36,670 bases of DNA from Anaerolineales bacterium (lineage in GTDB: Bacteria > Chloroflexota > Anaerolineae > Anaerolineales > UBA11579), in NCBI GenBank assembly GCA_026129335.1, contig JAHCIH010000019.1, positions 1 through 36,670 of the forward strand, given 5' to 3'. Positions 29,618-36,670 of the stretch are shown piece by piece (position 1 is the first letter of the stretch; every line of letters begins with the position of its first letter). A program made the position numbers and the translations under genes. The notes below the pieces were generated by a model. It was given only the letters and a program-made list of their open reading frames with translations, did no database searches and was not told the origin of the DNA.

Positions 29618-30598
29618 ATGGACTATATCAACTTGGGAAGCTCCGGACTGAAGGTATCGCGCATCTGCCTGGGGATGATGAGCTATGGCGACCCGGCCTG
29701 GCGCGAGTGGGTGCTGGACGAGGAAACCGGGCGGACATTCGTGCAGCGCGCGTTGGAGTTGGGCGTCAACTTCTTCGACACGGCGGACATGTATTCGCGC
29801 GGGGTCAGCGAAGAGGTCAGCGGGCGGGCGCTGGGCGACTTCGCCCGCCGGGACCAGGTGGTGCTGGCCAGCAAGGTCTTCTTCCCGATGGGCGATAGGC
29901 CCAACGACCGCGGCCTGTCGCGCAAGCACATCGTGCAGGCGGCGGAGGATTCGCTGCGCCGCCTAGGCACGGACTACATCGACCTGTATCAAATCCATCG
30001 CTGGGACTACGAGACGCCGCTGGAGGAGACCCTGCGCGCGCTGGACGACCTGGTGCGCGCCGGCAAGGTGCGCTACCTCGGCGCCTCGAGCATGTATGCC
30101 TACCAGTTCGCCCGTGCCCTGTACCTGGCCGACCAGCAGGGTTGGACGCGCTTTGTCTCGATGCAGAACCACTACAACCTGGTCTACCGTGAAGAAGAAC
30201 GCGAGATGAACCGGCTGTGCCTGGAAGAAGGCGTAGGACTGATTCCTTGGAGCCCGCTGGCGCGCGGCTTCCTGGCCGGCAACCGCAGCCCGGAAGACCT
30301 GGGTACGACGACGCGGGCCAAGACGGACAGCTTCGCCCACGAGATGTATTATGCGCCGGAAGATTTCAAAATCGTCGCCGCGGTGAGTGAACTGGCCAAG
30401 GCGAAAGGCGTTTCCAACGCGCAAATCGCGCTGGCCTGGCTGCTGCACCAACCGGGCGTGTGCGCCCCGATTGTGGGCGCGACCAAGATGAAGCACCTGG
30501 AAGATGCGGTGGCCGCCACGCAACTGGCTTTGAGCCCCGAAGAATTGGCCCGGCTGGAAGAGCACTACACCCCCCACCCCGTTCTAGGACACGACTGA
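29618..30598 (+). CDS. Aldo/keto reductase
   Basis: 326 residues, a TIM-barrel NADPH-dependent oxidoreductase. The catalytic tetrad is complete: Asp54 and Tyr59 (NFFDTADMYSRG), Lys86 (VLASKVFF) and His127 (LYQIHRWD). The SMQNHYNLVYRE and IPWSPLARG segments and the cofactor-binding end GATKMKHLEDA place it with the YajO/Gpr-like subgroup (AKR11-13). Substrate is unknown, probably small carbonyl compounds. ATG 29618 follows AAGGA at 7 nt. It is a single gene. Confidence 0.93.
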   Translation: MDYINLGSSGLKVSRICLGMMSYGDPAWREWVLDEETGRTFVQRALELGVNFFDTADMYSRGVSEEVSGRALGDFARRDQVVLASKVFFPMGDRPNDRGLSRKHIVQAAEDSLRRLGTDYIDLYQIHRWDYETPLEETLRALDDLVRAGKVRYLGASSMYAYQFARALYLADQQGWTRFVSMQNHYNLVYREEEREMNRLCLEEGVGLIPWSPLARGFLAGNRSPEDLGTTTRAKTDSFAHEMYYAPEDFKIVAAVSELAKAKGVSNAQIALAWLLHQPGVCAPIVGATKMKHLEDAVAATQLALSPEELARLEEHYTPHPVLGHD

Positions 30599-30669
30599 CA
30601 AAAAGTATTAATCATTATCATCGCGCAGGGGTGTCCGCCCAGATGCCATAGACTGCCTGCGATAGATCA

Positions 30670-30697
30670 CAGAGGCGGGCCGCACGGCCCGCCTCTG
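30670..30697. repeat. 28-bp palindrome between AKR and the holin-like gene
   Basis: CAGAGGCGGGCCG-CA-CGGCCCGCCTCTG: 13-bp perfect arms, no T-run. It may act as a 3'-end hairpin for both convergent transcripts. Confidence 0.6.
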
Positions 30698-30709
30698 GGT
30701 TGCAGCGGC

Positions 30710-30964
30710 CTACTCGCTGAGCAGTTTGTAGGCCAGGGTGGCCGCGGCCAGCACCTGGCCGAAGGCGGCGAAGAGTTCGCCCGGGTCCCATTCGGCGGGC
30801 GGGGCGACGGCTCCGCCCGCCAGGGACGCCAGCACAGCCAGCGCGGCGGCCACCGCGGCGGTGAGCCAGACGGCGGCGCGGCCCTGCAGGCCGAAGAGTT
30901 GTTTGAGGGCGTTGACCAGCGGCACGCCGAAAGCGCCGGCCAGCCAGAAGATGATTTGTTCCAT
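30710..30964 (-). CDS. Small holin-like membrane protein
   Basis: 84 residues with two to three hydrophobic helices: MEQIIFWLAGAFGVPLVNAL, VWLTAAVAAALAVLASLA and FAAFGQVLAAATLAYKL. Size and topology resemble phage holins or small phage-module membrane proteins, but no specific family is certain. ATG 30964 follows GGGAGGACAAC. It is the last minus-strand gene of the phage-like set. A true holin would make pores for endolysin; no endolysin gene is visible here. Confidence 0.55.
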   Translation of the reverse strand: MEQIIFWLAGAFGVPLVNALKQLFGLQGRAAVWLTAAVAAALAVLASLAGGAVAPPAEWDPGELFAAFGQVLAAATLAYKLLSE

Positions 30965-31042
30965 GTTGTCCTCCCTTGGGTTGGTAAGTAGTAATCAGTG
31001 ATTAGGAATCAAGGTTGGTGCAGCGAGCCACAACCCCAACCA

Positions 31043-31190
31043 CCTTGTCATTCCGAGGAGCGCAGCGACGAGGAATCCGTGAAAGGGTCCGCCCACCAGT
31101 CAGCACGGTTGGAACAAAGGGCGCCTCAGGGATTCCTCCTCGACGCTTACCAGCCTCCGGCTGGTCACGTCTCGTTCGGGATGACAAAGG
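31043..31190. repeat. MITE-like element A
   Basis: Ends are CCTTGTCATTCCGAGGAG and a matching GGGATGACAAAGG; inside are GAGGAATCC / GGGATTCCTC and a CCAGCC-TCC-GGCTGG hairpin. No coding capacity. Confidence 0.75.
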
Positions 31191-31210
31191 AGCACGAACT
31201 CCAATCACCT

Positions 31211-31311
31211 TTGTCATCCCGAGGAGCACAGCAGCGCAGGTGTCGAAGCAATCCAGATGTTGGCCTGCAAGCCGAGATTGCTTCGCTCGCTTTGCTCGCT
31301 CGCAATGACAA
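31211..31311. repeat. MITE-like element B
   Basis: TTGTCATCCCGAGGAGC ... GAAGCAATCC ... GATTGCTTCG ... TCGCAATGACAA: inverted ends and an internal GAAGCAATC pair. It is related to element A by its ends and to element C by its inner part. Confidence 0.75.
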
Positions 31312-31320
31312 CAGGTCTTG

Positions 31321-31378
31321 TAGATTGCTTCGTCCGCTACCCAGCCTTCGGCTGGGTGTGCTCCTCGCAATGACGAGA
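31321..31378. repeat. Half element C
   Basis: GATTGCTTCGTC, the CCAGCC-TTC-GGCTGG hairpin, then GCTCCTCGCAATGACGAGAC: right half of a B-type element, adjacent to it. Confidence 0.65.
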
Positions 31379-31383
31379 CAGTT

Positions 31384-31596
31384 TTATCTTTTGCGCGACA
31401 CCACCTCCTCCAGGCGTTTCAGGATGCGCTCGCTCAGTTCGGCCAGCTGCTTTTCGTACAGGGCCAAAATCCGGTCGAGCAGGCTGCGGGCCACCAGGTC
31501 GCCGCGGTAGAAGGCGATGACCATGAAGCCCAGCAGGCCGATCACCCCGGCGGCGTTGACCGCCTGCAACAAGACACTCAGTTCCACAGTTTGCAT
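31384..31596 (-). CDS. Small membrane protein with C-terminal coiled coil (holin-like)
   Basis: 70 residues. One hydrophobic helix (LLQAVNAAGVIGLLGFMVIA, 9-28) followed by a charged helix of heptads (LLDRILALYEKQLAELSERI, 39-58). The layout is that of BhlA-type holins and of small phage-encoded membrane proteins. ATG 31596 follows GAGGGGG. It shares a short divergent promoter region with the glycine-zipper gene. Confidence 0.55.
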   Translation of the reverse strand: MQTVELSVLLQAVNAAGVIGLLGFMVIAFYRGDLVARSLLDRILALYEKQLAELSERILKRLEEVVSRKR

Positions 31597-31640
31597 TGTC
31601 CAACCCCCTCGTTTGTTAGAATGTGGCCAGGAGGCAACTC

Positions 31641-31847
31641 ATGGCCAAAGAAAAAAAGGATAGCAAGAAGAACGACAACAGCTCCAGCCTGGGCGCGTAC
31701 CTGGCGATTGGCCTGGGCGTGGGTGTGGCGATTGGCGTGGCCCTGGACAACATTGGCCTGGGCATCGCCATCGGCGTGGCCATCGGCATGGGCCTGGGCA
31801 CCGCGGCGCAGAGCCCAAAGAGCGCTTCGCCAAAGAAAAAGAAGTAA
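31641..31847 (+). CDS. Glycine-zipper small protein
   Basis: 68 residues. A Lys/Ser-rich N-terminus (MAKEKKDSKKNDNSSS) precedes a long GxxxG-type hydrophobic stretch (YLAIGLGVGVAIGVAL, then IGLGIAIGVAIGMGLG), and the protein ends in a Lys-rich tail (SPKKKK). The regular Gly spacing suggests tightly packed helices or membrane insertion. Similar small proteins are known in diverse bacteria without assigned function. ATG 31641 follows AGGAGG at 6 nt; a GTG upstream (31623) lies before that site. It is transcribed opposite to the phage-like genes. Confidence 0.7.
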   Translation: MAKEKKDSKKNDNSSSLGAYLAIGLGVGVAIGVALDNIGLGIAIGVAIGMGLGTAAQSPKSASPKKKK

Positions 31848-31890
31848 ATTCTTCCACTGCAACCGTCCCAACTCCCTACGCAATTTTTTG

Positions 31891-31919
31891 TTGCGAAGTT
31901 TTTTTGCATTGCCTATAAT
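31891..31919 (+). promoter_or_regulatory. Promoter of the histone-like gene
   Basis: TTGCGA (31891-31896), 17-bp spacer, TATAAT (31914-31919). The leader would be about 25 nt. Confidence 0.75.
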
Positions 31920-31951
31920 CGCTGGATAACACTTCCGTTCAAGGAGGAAGA

Positions 31952-32257
31952 ATGGCCACGAGTACCACCAAAAAGGTAGTCGCCAAGTCCAAAGCGGCCA
32001 AGAAGAACACCAAAGCCGCTGTGAAACGGGCCAGCACTGCCACCAAGGCCGCTGCCAAGAAGACGGTTGCCAAGAGCAAAGCCGTCAAGAAGACAGTAGC
32101 CAAGAAGGCGACCGCCGCCAAGAAGACGGTTTCGCGCAAGGCCAGCGTCGCCAAGAAGACCGCCGCCCGCAAGACGACCGCGGCGAAGAAGACGGTTGCC
32201 CGCAAGAGCACCGCCGGAAAGAAGAAATCCTTCTGGCAGCGCCTGTTCGGCGGGTAA
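31952..32257 (+). CDS. Histone H1-like Lys/Ala-rich DNA-binding protein
   Basis: 101 residues, about one-third Lys plus many Ala and Thr, in imperfect repeats of AAKKTVARK type, with a short hydrophobic-aromatic end (FWQRLFGG). Composition is that of bacterial H1-like (Hc1/AlgP-type) proteins, which bind DNA through charge and compact it. AAGGAGGAAG precedes the ATG and the promoter is strong, so it is probably abundant. The repeats are degenerate at DNA level and could expand or contract. A terminator follows. Lys-rich repeats occur in other nucleic-acid-binding proteins, so the role is inferred. Confidence 0.78.
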   Translation: MATSTTKKVVAKSKAAKKNTKAAVKRASTATKAAAKKTVAKSKAVKKTVAKKATAAKKTVSRKASVAKKTAARKTTAAKKTVARKSTAGKKKSFWQRLFGG

Positions 32258-32310
32258 GCATTAGCCATCGTTATGGATTGATGCACAGGCGCCGGTTTCC
32301 CCCGGAGCCC

Positions 32311-32346
32311 AAAGGCAGGGCACGCAATTGCGTGCCCTGCCTTTTT
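32311..32346. terminator. Bidirectional terminator, 34-bp palindrome
   Basis: AAAGGCAGGGCACGCAA and its exact complement with no spacer, flanked by T-runs. It ends the histone-like gene and the convergent 110-residue gene. Confidence 0.85.
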
Positions 32347-32677
32347 AATGCTCCGCTCCGGCGCGGGCAATGTGCACCAGCAGTTTGCGGCGTTCCAGGT
32401 TGCCGTCCACCTCAGCTTCCACCACGAGTACGTAGCGCGAACCCCCGTCGCCGGCCCTGGCCTGCAGCCGCCTGAGGGTCTGCACGCTGCCGTTGACCAA
32501 ATGCTGGTCGCCGGCGGACATCACCTCGGCGGTGATGTCCACGCCGTTCTTGTAGGCCTGCGCGGCCGGGCTGCTCACGTTGGCGGCCCCCTGCCAGTCC
32601 ACACTGAAGGCGATTTCCTCGCCCTCCACCATCACGATGGGGCTTTCAATCAGCCAGATGTTGTCTTCGTTTTGCAT
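32345..32677 (-). CDS. Small beta-rich protein, phage-adaptor-like
   Basis: 110 residues. FSVDWQGAANVSSPAAQAYK near the start, DITAEVMSAGDQHLVNG and YVLVVEAEVDGNLERRKLLV make an Ig-like beta sandwich resembling small phage tail/fiber adaptor proteins with a SPxAxVYKNG-type segment. Function is inferred from pattern and context. ATG 32677 follows GGGAGGAACG; the next gene upstream ends 10 nt away, so they are cotranscribed. Confidence 0.6.
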   Translation of the reverse strand: MQNEDNIWLIESPIVMVEGEEIAFSVDWQGAANVSSPAAQAYKNGVDITAEVMSAGDQHLVNGSVQTLRRLQARAGDGGSRYVLVVEAEVDGNLERRKLLVHIARAGAEH

Positions 32678-32687
32678 CGTTCCTCCC

Positions 32688-34100
32688 TCAGCCGCGGCTG
32701 ACCCGGGCATGGAGCGCAGTGCGCCGCGCCCGGGCGCGCAGCTTCTGGCGCGTGTCTGCCAGGCGCAGCCGCGGCGGCAGCAGCCGCGCCCGCAGGCTCA
32801 GCGGCCCGCTGCGCGGATAGCCGGCCATGTATTCCAGCATCAGCAGTGGGCGCCAGGCAGCCGTGCCGTGGTTGGCGGAGGCATATTGGTGCAGCCCGCC
32901 CTGGTTGTTGGGATAGGCATAGGCCTCCTGGCTGCACCACAGGCCGTAGTAGGTGTTGCCCTGCACGTCCACCCAGCCGGTGGGCAAATCGGGGCTGGTG
33001 ACAAAGGTGCCCGCCTGGTTGGCCGAACTGGCGATCACCGCCGTGTTGCCCGCGGCGAAGAGCCCGTCCCAGGCCGCTTCGCGAGTGGCGCTGCTGAACG
33101 GGTCGTTGGCCGACCAGTTGTACTGGCGCAGGTACATCGTCCAGCCCACGTGGTTTTGCAGGCTGAAGATGTAGAGTTTGAGATTGGCCTGCTCCACCTC
33201 GGCGCCGATGCCCAGGCTGGAGGTGTCGAACTTGAGGTAGCCGCGCCACACGTGCGGGGCGCCGCTGATGTTGCGGCCGCCGACGGTGATGTCGATGCCG
33301 GCAGCATTCTGCGCGTCGGAGGTGGCAGCGTTGCTGCCCTGGATCCAGCCATCCGCGGTGTGGCCGGTGATATCGATATCCGGGTCCAGCACCACGGGGA
33401 AATCCGCCTCGGCCAGCCAGGCGAAGGGCACGCCGCTGTACAGGCGCTGGGCGCCTTCTACAGCCTGCACCCAGCGCATCAGTGGCAGGCGGCGCCCGGA
33501 GGCATCCTGCGCCCAGCCGGCGGGGAAATGCAGACCCTCGCGGCCGGCCTCGTGCAGCCAGCCCTCAGCGAAGCCGCCGCGAGGCAGCAGACTTTCCACC
33601 ACCAGCAGGTCTTCCTGCCCGGAGGCCGGCGGCAGTTCAGCGATGACCAGCTCCTCACGCAGCCCGCCGGGCAGCAGAGTGATGACGTGCTGGAAGGCGC
33701 CGGCTGTACGCACCAGGCGTTCGCCCTCCACCGCGCCCGAGCCGAGGCGGGCCAGTTCGGCAAAGCGCCCGCCGGCCCAAGCGCCCACCCGCCAGGCCTT
33801 GTGGCGGTGGAGCGGCTCGCCGCCCGCCCGGCCCTCCACGGCCACGCCGCCGTCCAGCGAGAGGTGGAAGGGCAGGCCCGGCGCGCCCAGGCCGCCATCC
33901 GGACGGGCCTGCAGGCGGGTGTCGATTTCCTGCCAGCTGCGGCTGGCCGCGTCGAAGTAGTGTACCGGCGCGCCGCTGAGCCGCGCGAGGCGCCCCCGCC
34001 CCGCGCGGCGCAAGTGCAGCCCGTAGCGCGCCCGCTGCGCCACCGGCAGGCGGGCCAGCTGCGGCTGCTGTTCCATGAAGCTGGATACCCAATCGGCCAT
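32688..34100 (-). CDS. DNRLRE-like domain protein, phage/surface structural
   Basis: 470 residues, no signal peptide or membrane segment. The N-terminal half is Gly/Arg/Ala-rich beta structure with VHYFDAASRSWQEIDTRLQ near residue 45. The C-terminal half (about 245-440) has the layout of a DNRLRE-type carbohydrate-binding jelly roll: HVWRGYLKFDTSSLG, ANLKLYIFSLQNHVGWTMYL and DLPTGWVDVQGNTYY. The lack of an export signal, tight spacing with the next genes (10 and 12 nt) and neighbours favour a virion or phage-like structural component over a secreted enzyme. The C-terminus is Arg-rich. Confidence 0.65.
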   Translation of the reverse strand: MADWVSSFMEQQPQLARLPVAQRARYGLHLRRAGRGRLARLSGAPVHYFDAASRSWQEIDTRLQARPDGGLGAPGLPFHLSLDGGVAVEGRAGGEPLHRHKAWRVGAWAGGRFAELARLGSGAVEGERLVRTAGAFQHVITLLPGGLREELVIAELPPASGQEDLLVVESLLPRGGFAEGWLHEAGREGLHFPAGWAQDASGRRLPLMRWVQAVEGAQRLYSGVPFAWLAEADFPVVLDPDIDITGHTADGWIQGSNAATSDAQNAAGIDITVGGRNISGAPHVWRGYLKFDTSSLGIGAEVEQANLKLYIFSLQNHVGWTMYLRQYNWSANDPFSSATREAAWDGLFAAGNTAVIASSANQAGTFVTSPDLPTGWVDVQGNTYYGLWCSQEAYAYPNNQGGLHQYASANHGTAAWRPLLMLEYMAGYPRSGPLSLRARLLPPRLRLADTRQKLRARARRTALHARVSRG

Positions 34101-34112
34101 CTCAGTCCCCTC

Positions 34113-34538
34113 TCAGTCCCCCAAGGTGAGGATGCCGTTCTGGTGCCACTGCAGCAGGAAATCCTCGCCCGAAATTTCCAGCTCTTCTTCAAAGTCGATG
34201 TAGGCCAGCAAGGGACTGCTGGCCGGGTCGCCGCTGTCCTTGTACAGCACGGCGCCGCGCACGATGAAGGTGGCCACCGGCCAGATGAGGCCATCCGCGC
34301 TGAAGACCGCCTGGTCGTTGGCGTCGTCGCGGGTCAGAGCTGCGCCTGGCAACGGCTTGCCGCCGGCGGCATAGCCGCTGCCGCTGGCTTCGGCGGACAC
34401 GTCGGCAAAGAATTCGTGCGCGTCCGCATCGGCGGCGTAGTCTGCGGTCACCAGGGCCACTTTGAGGTCATCCCCGGCCAGGTCCAACCCGCCCTGCAGC
34501 AGGCTCAGTTTGGCGGCGTTGTATACAAAGCTGCTCAT
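34113..34538 (-). CDS. Phage virion-associated small protein
   Basis: 141 residues. It resembles a family of small proteins in tailed-phage structural modules: FVYNAAKLSLLQGGLDLAG then DDLKVALVTADYAADADAHE near the start, and FIVRGAVLYKDSGDPASSPL with AYIDFEEELEISGEDFLLQW near the end. In phages such proteins lie close to tail and fiber genes. ATG 34538 follows AAGGAGGGAAAG. It stands between the DNRLRE-like and the large edge gene, all in one direction with small gaps. This is the strongest sign that the segment is virus-derived. Confidence 0.65.
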   Translation of the reverse strand: MSSFVYNAAKLSLLQGGLDLAGDDLKVALVTADYAADADAHEFFADVSAEASGSGYAAGGKPLPGAALTRDDANDQAVFSADGLIWPVATFIVRGAVLYKDSGDPASSPLLAYIDFEEELEISGEDFLLQWHQNGILTLGD

Positions 34539-34562
34539 CTTTCCCTCCTTCTTTAGCCTGTC

Positions 34563-36670
34563 TCAGCCTTCGCGCAGCACCAGGGTGAGCGTTCCGCCCC
34601 AGCCGCCATCGCCGGCGCTGCGCTCGCGCTGCAGCGCCGGCGGCTCCACGAGCACATCCTTGCCGTCCAGATCGGCCCATACCGAACGCATGTGAATCTT
34701 GCGCGCCTGGCGGGCGGCGGCCTGCAGCCAGGCGACGAAGTCTTGCGGGGTGGGGTCCAGCCCGCCGCGGCGGTCGTGCTGCACCGCGTCGAGGCGCAGT
34801 TTCAGCGTCCAGCGGTAGCGCAGCGGCGTGCGGGCAAAGCCCTCCAGCTGGCTGGCCAGCACCACCGGCGGCAGCGTGGCCCGGTTGGTGAGCAGGCGCA
34901 GCCGCGGTCGCAGGGTGTAGAGCTGGCCGAGGTTGAGCGGCAGGCTGTCCATCGGCGAAGAGTAGAAGGCGCCCAGGCTGCGCCAGCGCCCGCCGCCAAT
35001 CTCGCCATCCAGCTGCACGTCCAGGTGCACCTGCACGCCGGCGCCCAGGTGGCGGCTGAGCAGGCTGAGCGAGCGCAGGTATTTGGGCAGCCGGGCGGCG
35101 CCCATATCGATGCTACCGCCCACCAGCACGGCTTCGTGCTGGTAGGCCAGGCCGGCATCGCCCAGCGGCGCGGCGGTGTCGCGGGGCAGTTCCACGCAGG
35201 CGAGGTCGCCGCCCAGCGCCAGCCACAGGCGCGGGCGCACGCCCGGCGCGCCTTCAAGATGCAGGCTCTGAATGCGCTGCCCAAGGCCCGGGGCGCGCAG
35301 CAACTCGTGCCAGGTCCCGCCGGCATTCAACAGCAGGCTGGACTGGCCGCTTTCGCCGGCATCCAGCGCCACGGCCAGGCGGCCGGGGCCGAGCGGCTGC
35401 AGGGCCGCGGGGAGGCCATTGCGGCCGGCGGGCAAGCCCTGCGGACTCTCGGCGGCCAGCTCGGCACCCTCCTGGCGCAACAGATGCGCGCCCCAACCCA
35501 GCCACAGCTCGCCGCCCAACTGGGCCAGCGGCGGGCGCGGCTGGGGATTGGGCAGGGAGTTCAGCCCCAGGTTGAGGTGCTGGGCGCGATCGTCCGCGCC
35601 CACCCGCCAGAGGCCGTCGGATTTTAGCGCCCAGAGCTGCTCCTGGCGGTCGAAGAGGGCCAGCAAGCCGGCATCGCTGCTGCCCAAGGGGATGGCCGTG
35701 CCGAAGCTGAGCGGCGTCCCCCAGGCCGCCGGGGCGGCGCGGGAAACCGTGTTGGCCGCAGCCAGCCCGCGCCACAACTGCGGCCCGAACTGCGCATGAT
35801 GGAAAGCGTGCAGATGGTCGGCGCTGGAGGCATCGTCGGCGAACTGGTGCGCCGGCGGATTGAGCGCCGGGTTGTAGCGCATGCGCAAAATGGGCTGGTC
35901 TGTGCCGCGGGCGAAGTAGACCTGGTCGTGGAACACGGCCAGGTCGCTGACCGGCACATCGAACTGGGCGCCGCTGATCGGGCTGACATCCTGCCAAATG
36001 TCCGTGGCGTAGAGGATGTACTCAGACGCGGCACCCGGCGGCTGGGCCCAGGGCGCGGCCAGGGTGAGCTCGGTGGCGGAGTTGGCGACCACCTGGCGGG
36101 CCTGACCCGCCCCGGCGCCGCGGTGGATGCGCAGCCAGGCGCCTGCCCAGACCCCGGGCTGCCAGGCCTTGTCGGCGTCTTCCAATGCGGCCGCGCCCCA
36201 GCCAGTGGCCAGGCCGCGGTCGCCGTTCAGGTACAGGTGCGAAGCATCGCCGCCGGCGCGCTGGTCCACGGCGTACAGGCAGCCGTTGAACTCGAAGAAG
36301 CGGAAATTGCGCTTCAGGCCGGCATCCTCCACGCGGGAGTAGGCGCAGAACCCGGCCGGCCCCCAACCGGCCCCGGCGGACGCGTGGCCGCCGGGGTGGC
36401 GGACATGCACGCCAATCTCCCAGTGGTTGGCGGCATTGTCCTGCGCGGCGGCGCTGAAGACCAGGTGATACTCCTGCGCGGTCGCCAGGTCTCCGGTGAA
36501 CTCGGCCAGCTCGAAGTCATGGAAGACGCTGACCACGTCTTCCAGTTCGGCGGCGTTCAGGCTGCTGTGCGCCTGGGCCAACGGCGCGCCGGGCGCGCCG
36601 CCGGCATCCTGGTGGATGGCGAGGTGCAGCGCGGCGGGCGAGCCCACCCGGCGCAGCCACACGCGGGCGC
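34563..36670 (-). CDS. Large surface/virion-like protein (partial, 5' end beyond right edge)
   Basis: At least 702 residues, open to the window edge; the first GTG at 36662 is inside a strand of the fold, so the true start is outside. The beginning (VWLRRVGSPAALHLAIHQDA to AQDNAANHWEIGVHV) looks like a jelly-roll 'choice-of-anchor' domain. The middle is a series of short repeats with Trp and Gly turns (LFDRQEQLWALKSDGLWRVG, LGGELWLGWGAHLL, RPRLWLALGGDLACVEL) that suggests a beta-propeller. The end (RYRWTLKLRLDAVQ) is a strand-rich domain. A large host-contact or tail-associated protein is plausible; the assignment is by architecture and context. Confidence 0.6.
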   Translation of the reverse strand, partial: ARVWLRRVGSPAALHLAIHQDAGGAPGAPLAQAHSSLNAAELEDVVSVFHDFELAEFTGDLATAQEYHLVFSAAAQDNAANHWEIGVHVRHPGGHASAGAGWGPAGFCAYSRVEDAGLKRNFRFFEFNGCLYAVDQRAGGDASHLYLNGDRGLATGWGAAALEDADKAWQPGVWAGAWLRIHRGAGAGQARQVVANSATELTLAAPWAQPPGAASEYILYATDIWQDVSPISGAQFDVPVSDLAVFHDQVYFARGTDQPILRMRYNPALNPPAHQFADDASSADHLHAFHHAQFGPQLWRGLAAANTVSRAAPAAWGTPLSFGTAIPLGSSDAGLLALFDRQEQLWALKSDGLWRVGADDRAQHLNLGLNSLPNPQPRPPLAQLGGELWLGWGAHLLRQEGAELAAESPQGLPAGRNGLPAALQPLGPGRLAVALDAGESGQSSLLLNAGGTWHELLRAPGLGQRIQSLHLEGAPGVRPRLWLALGGDLACVELPRDTAAPLGDAGLAYQHEAVLVGGSIDMGAARLPKYLRSLSLLSRHLGAGVQVHLDVQLDGEIGGGRWRSLGAFYSSPMDSLPLNLGQLYTLRPRLRLLTNRATLPPVVLASQLEGFARTPLRYRWTLKLRLDAVQHDRRGGLDPTPQDFVAWLQAAARQARKIHMRSVWADLDGKDVLVEPPALQRERSAGDGGWGGTLTLVLREG

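Noticed and set aside
31043..31378. Clustered repeats as a CRISPR array
   Set aside because: The units are different inverted elements with no direct-repeat/spacer periodicity.

Overview
The window is GC-rich, gene-dense bacterial chromosome with mostly CTG/GCC/GGC codon choice. I infer an aerobic Chloroflexota (Anaerolineae-like) genome. The grounds are a Thermus/Chloroflexus-style caa3 oxidase, an ATP-type PEP carboxykinase, a MenA/UbiA-type prenyltransferase, several genes whose -10 box lies 6-8 nt before the ATG (leaderless mRNAs), and intergenic repeats common in such genomes. No 16S gene is present, so the taxonomy is inference.

Layout. 1-5.0 kb (minus strand): respiratory block of cox2 (with fused cytochrome c), cox1 (A2 subtype), cox4 and cox3, a terminator, then a Sco copper chaperone and a membrane-anchored cupredoxin-like protein that runs off the left edge. 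5.0-8.0 kb: Bcp peroxiredoxin, UbiA-family prenyltransferase, a cupin-like protein, an EamA transporter. 8.0-13.5 kb (minus): BMP-type ABC importer (binding lipoprotein, double ATPase, two permeases) ending in an isoprenylcysteine-methyltransferase-like membrane gene; the lipoprotein gene has a consensus promoter and a roughly 250-nt leader containing a terminator. 13.7-18.8 kb: pckA, a four-helix-bundle protein, a DAO-family oxidase, an unknown membrane protein, tRNA-Arg(TCG), an alpha/beta hydrolase. 18.8-21.2 kb (minus): glnA and, just upstream, a GAF-ANTAR regulator. 21.3-30.6 kb: class A beta-lactamase-like serine hydrolase, proline dehydrogenase, DinB-fold protein, small membrane and coiled-coil proteins, ribosomal protein S21, PolX, a glycine-rich repeat protein, GNAT, aldo/keto reductase. 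30.7-36.7 kb: a minus-strand set of holin-like and virion/surface-like proteins (phage-like module, cut by the right edge) interrupted by two small plus-strand genes, a glycine-zipper protein and a histone-H1-like Lys/Ala-rich protein.

The most interesting signal is the glnA leader (20250-20407). Between a consensus promoter and glnA lie two hairpins whose six-base loops are AAAGGT and AAAGGA, both with the A1/G4 signature of ANTAR-protein RNA targets. The second hairpin shares its 3' arm with the 5' arm of a strong intrinsic terminator. The gene immediately upstream encodes a GAF-ANTAR protein. Together these make a complete local antitermination circuit for glutamine synthetase. The synthetase itself has Trp where enterobacterial GS carries the adenylylated Tyr, which suggests that control has moved from covalent modification to the RNA.

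Other points of note: at least seven genes with a TANNNT box 6 or 8 nt from the ATG; a PolX with its third catalytic Asp replaced by Gln; a structured leader on the BMP gene matching no riboswitch class I could recall; and several families of interspersed palindromic repeats.
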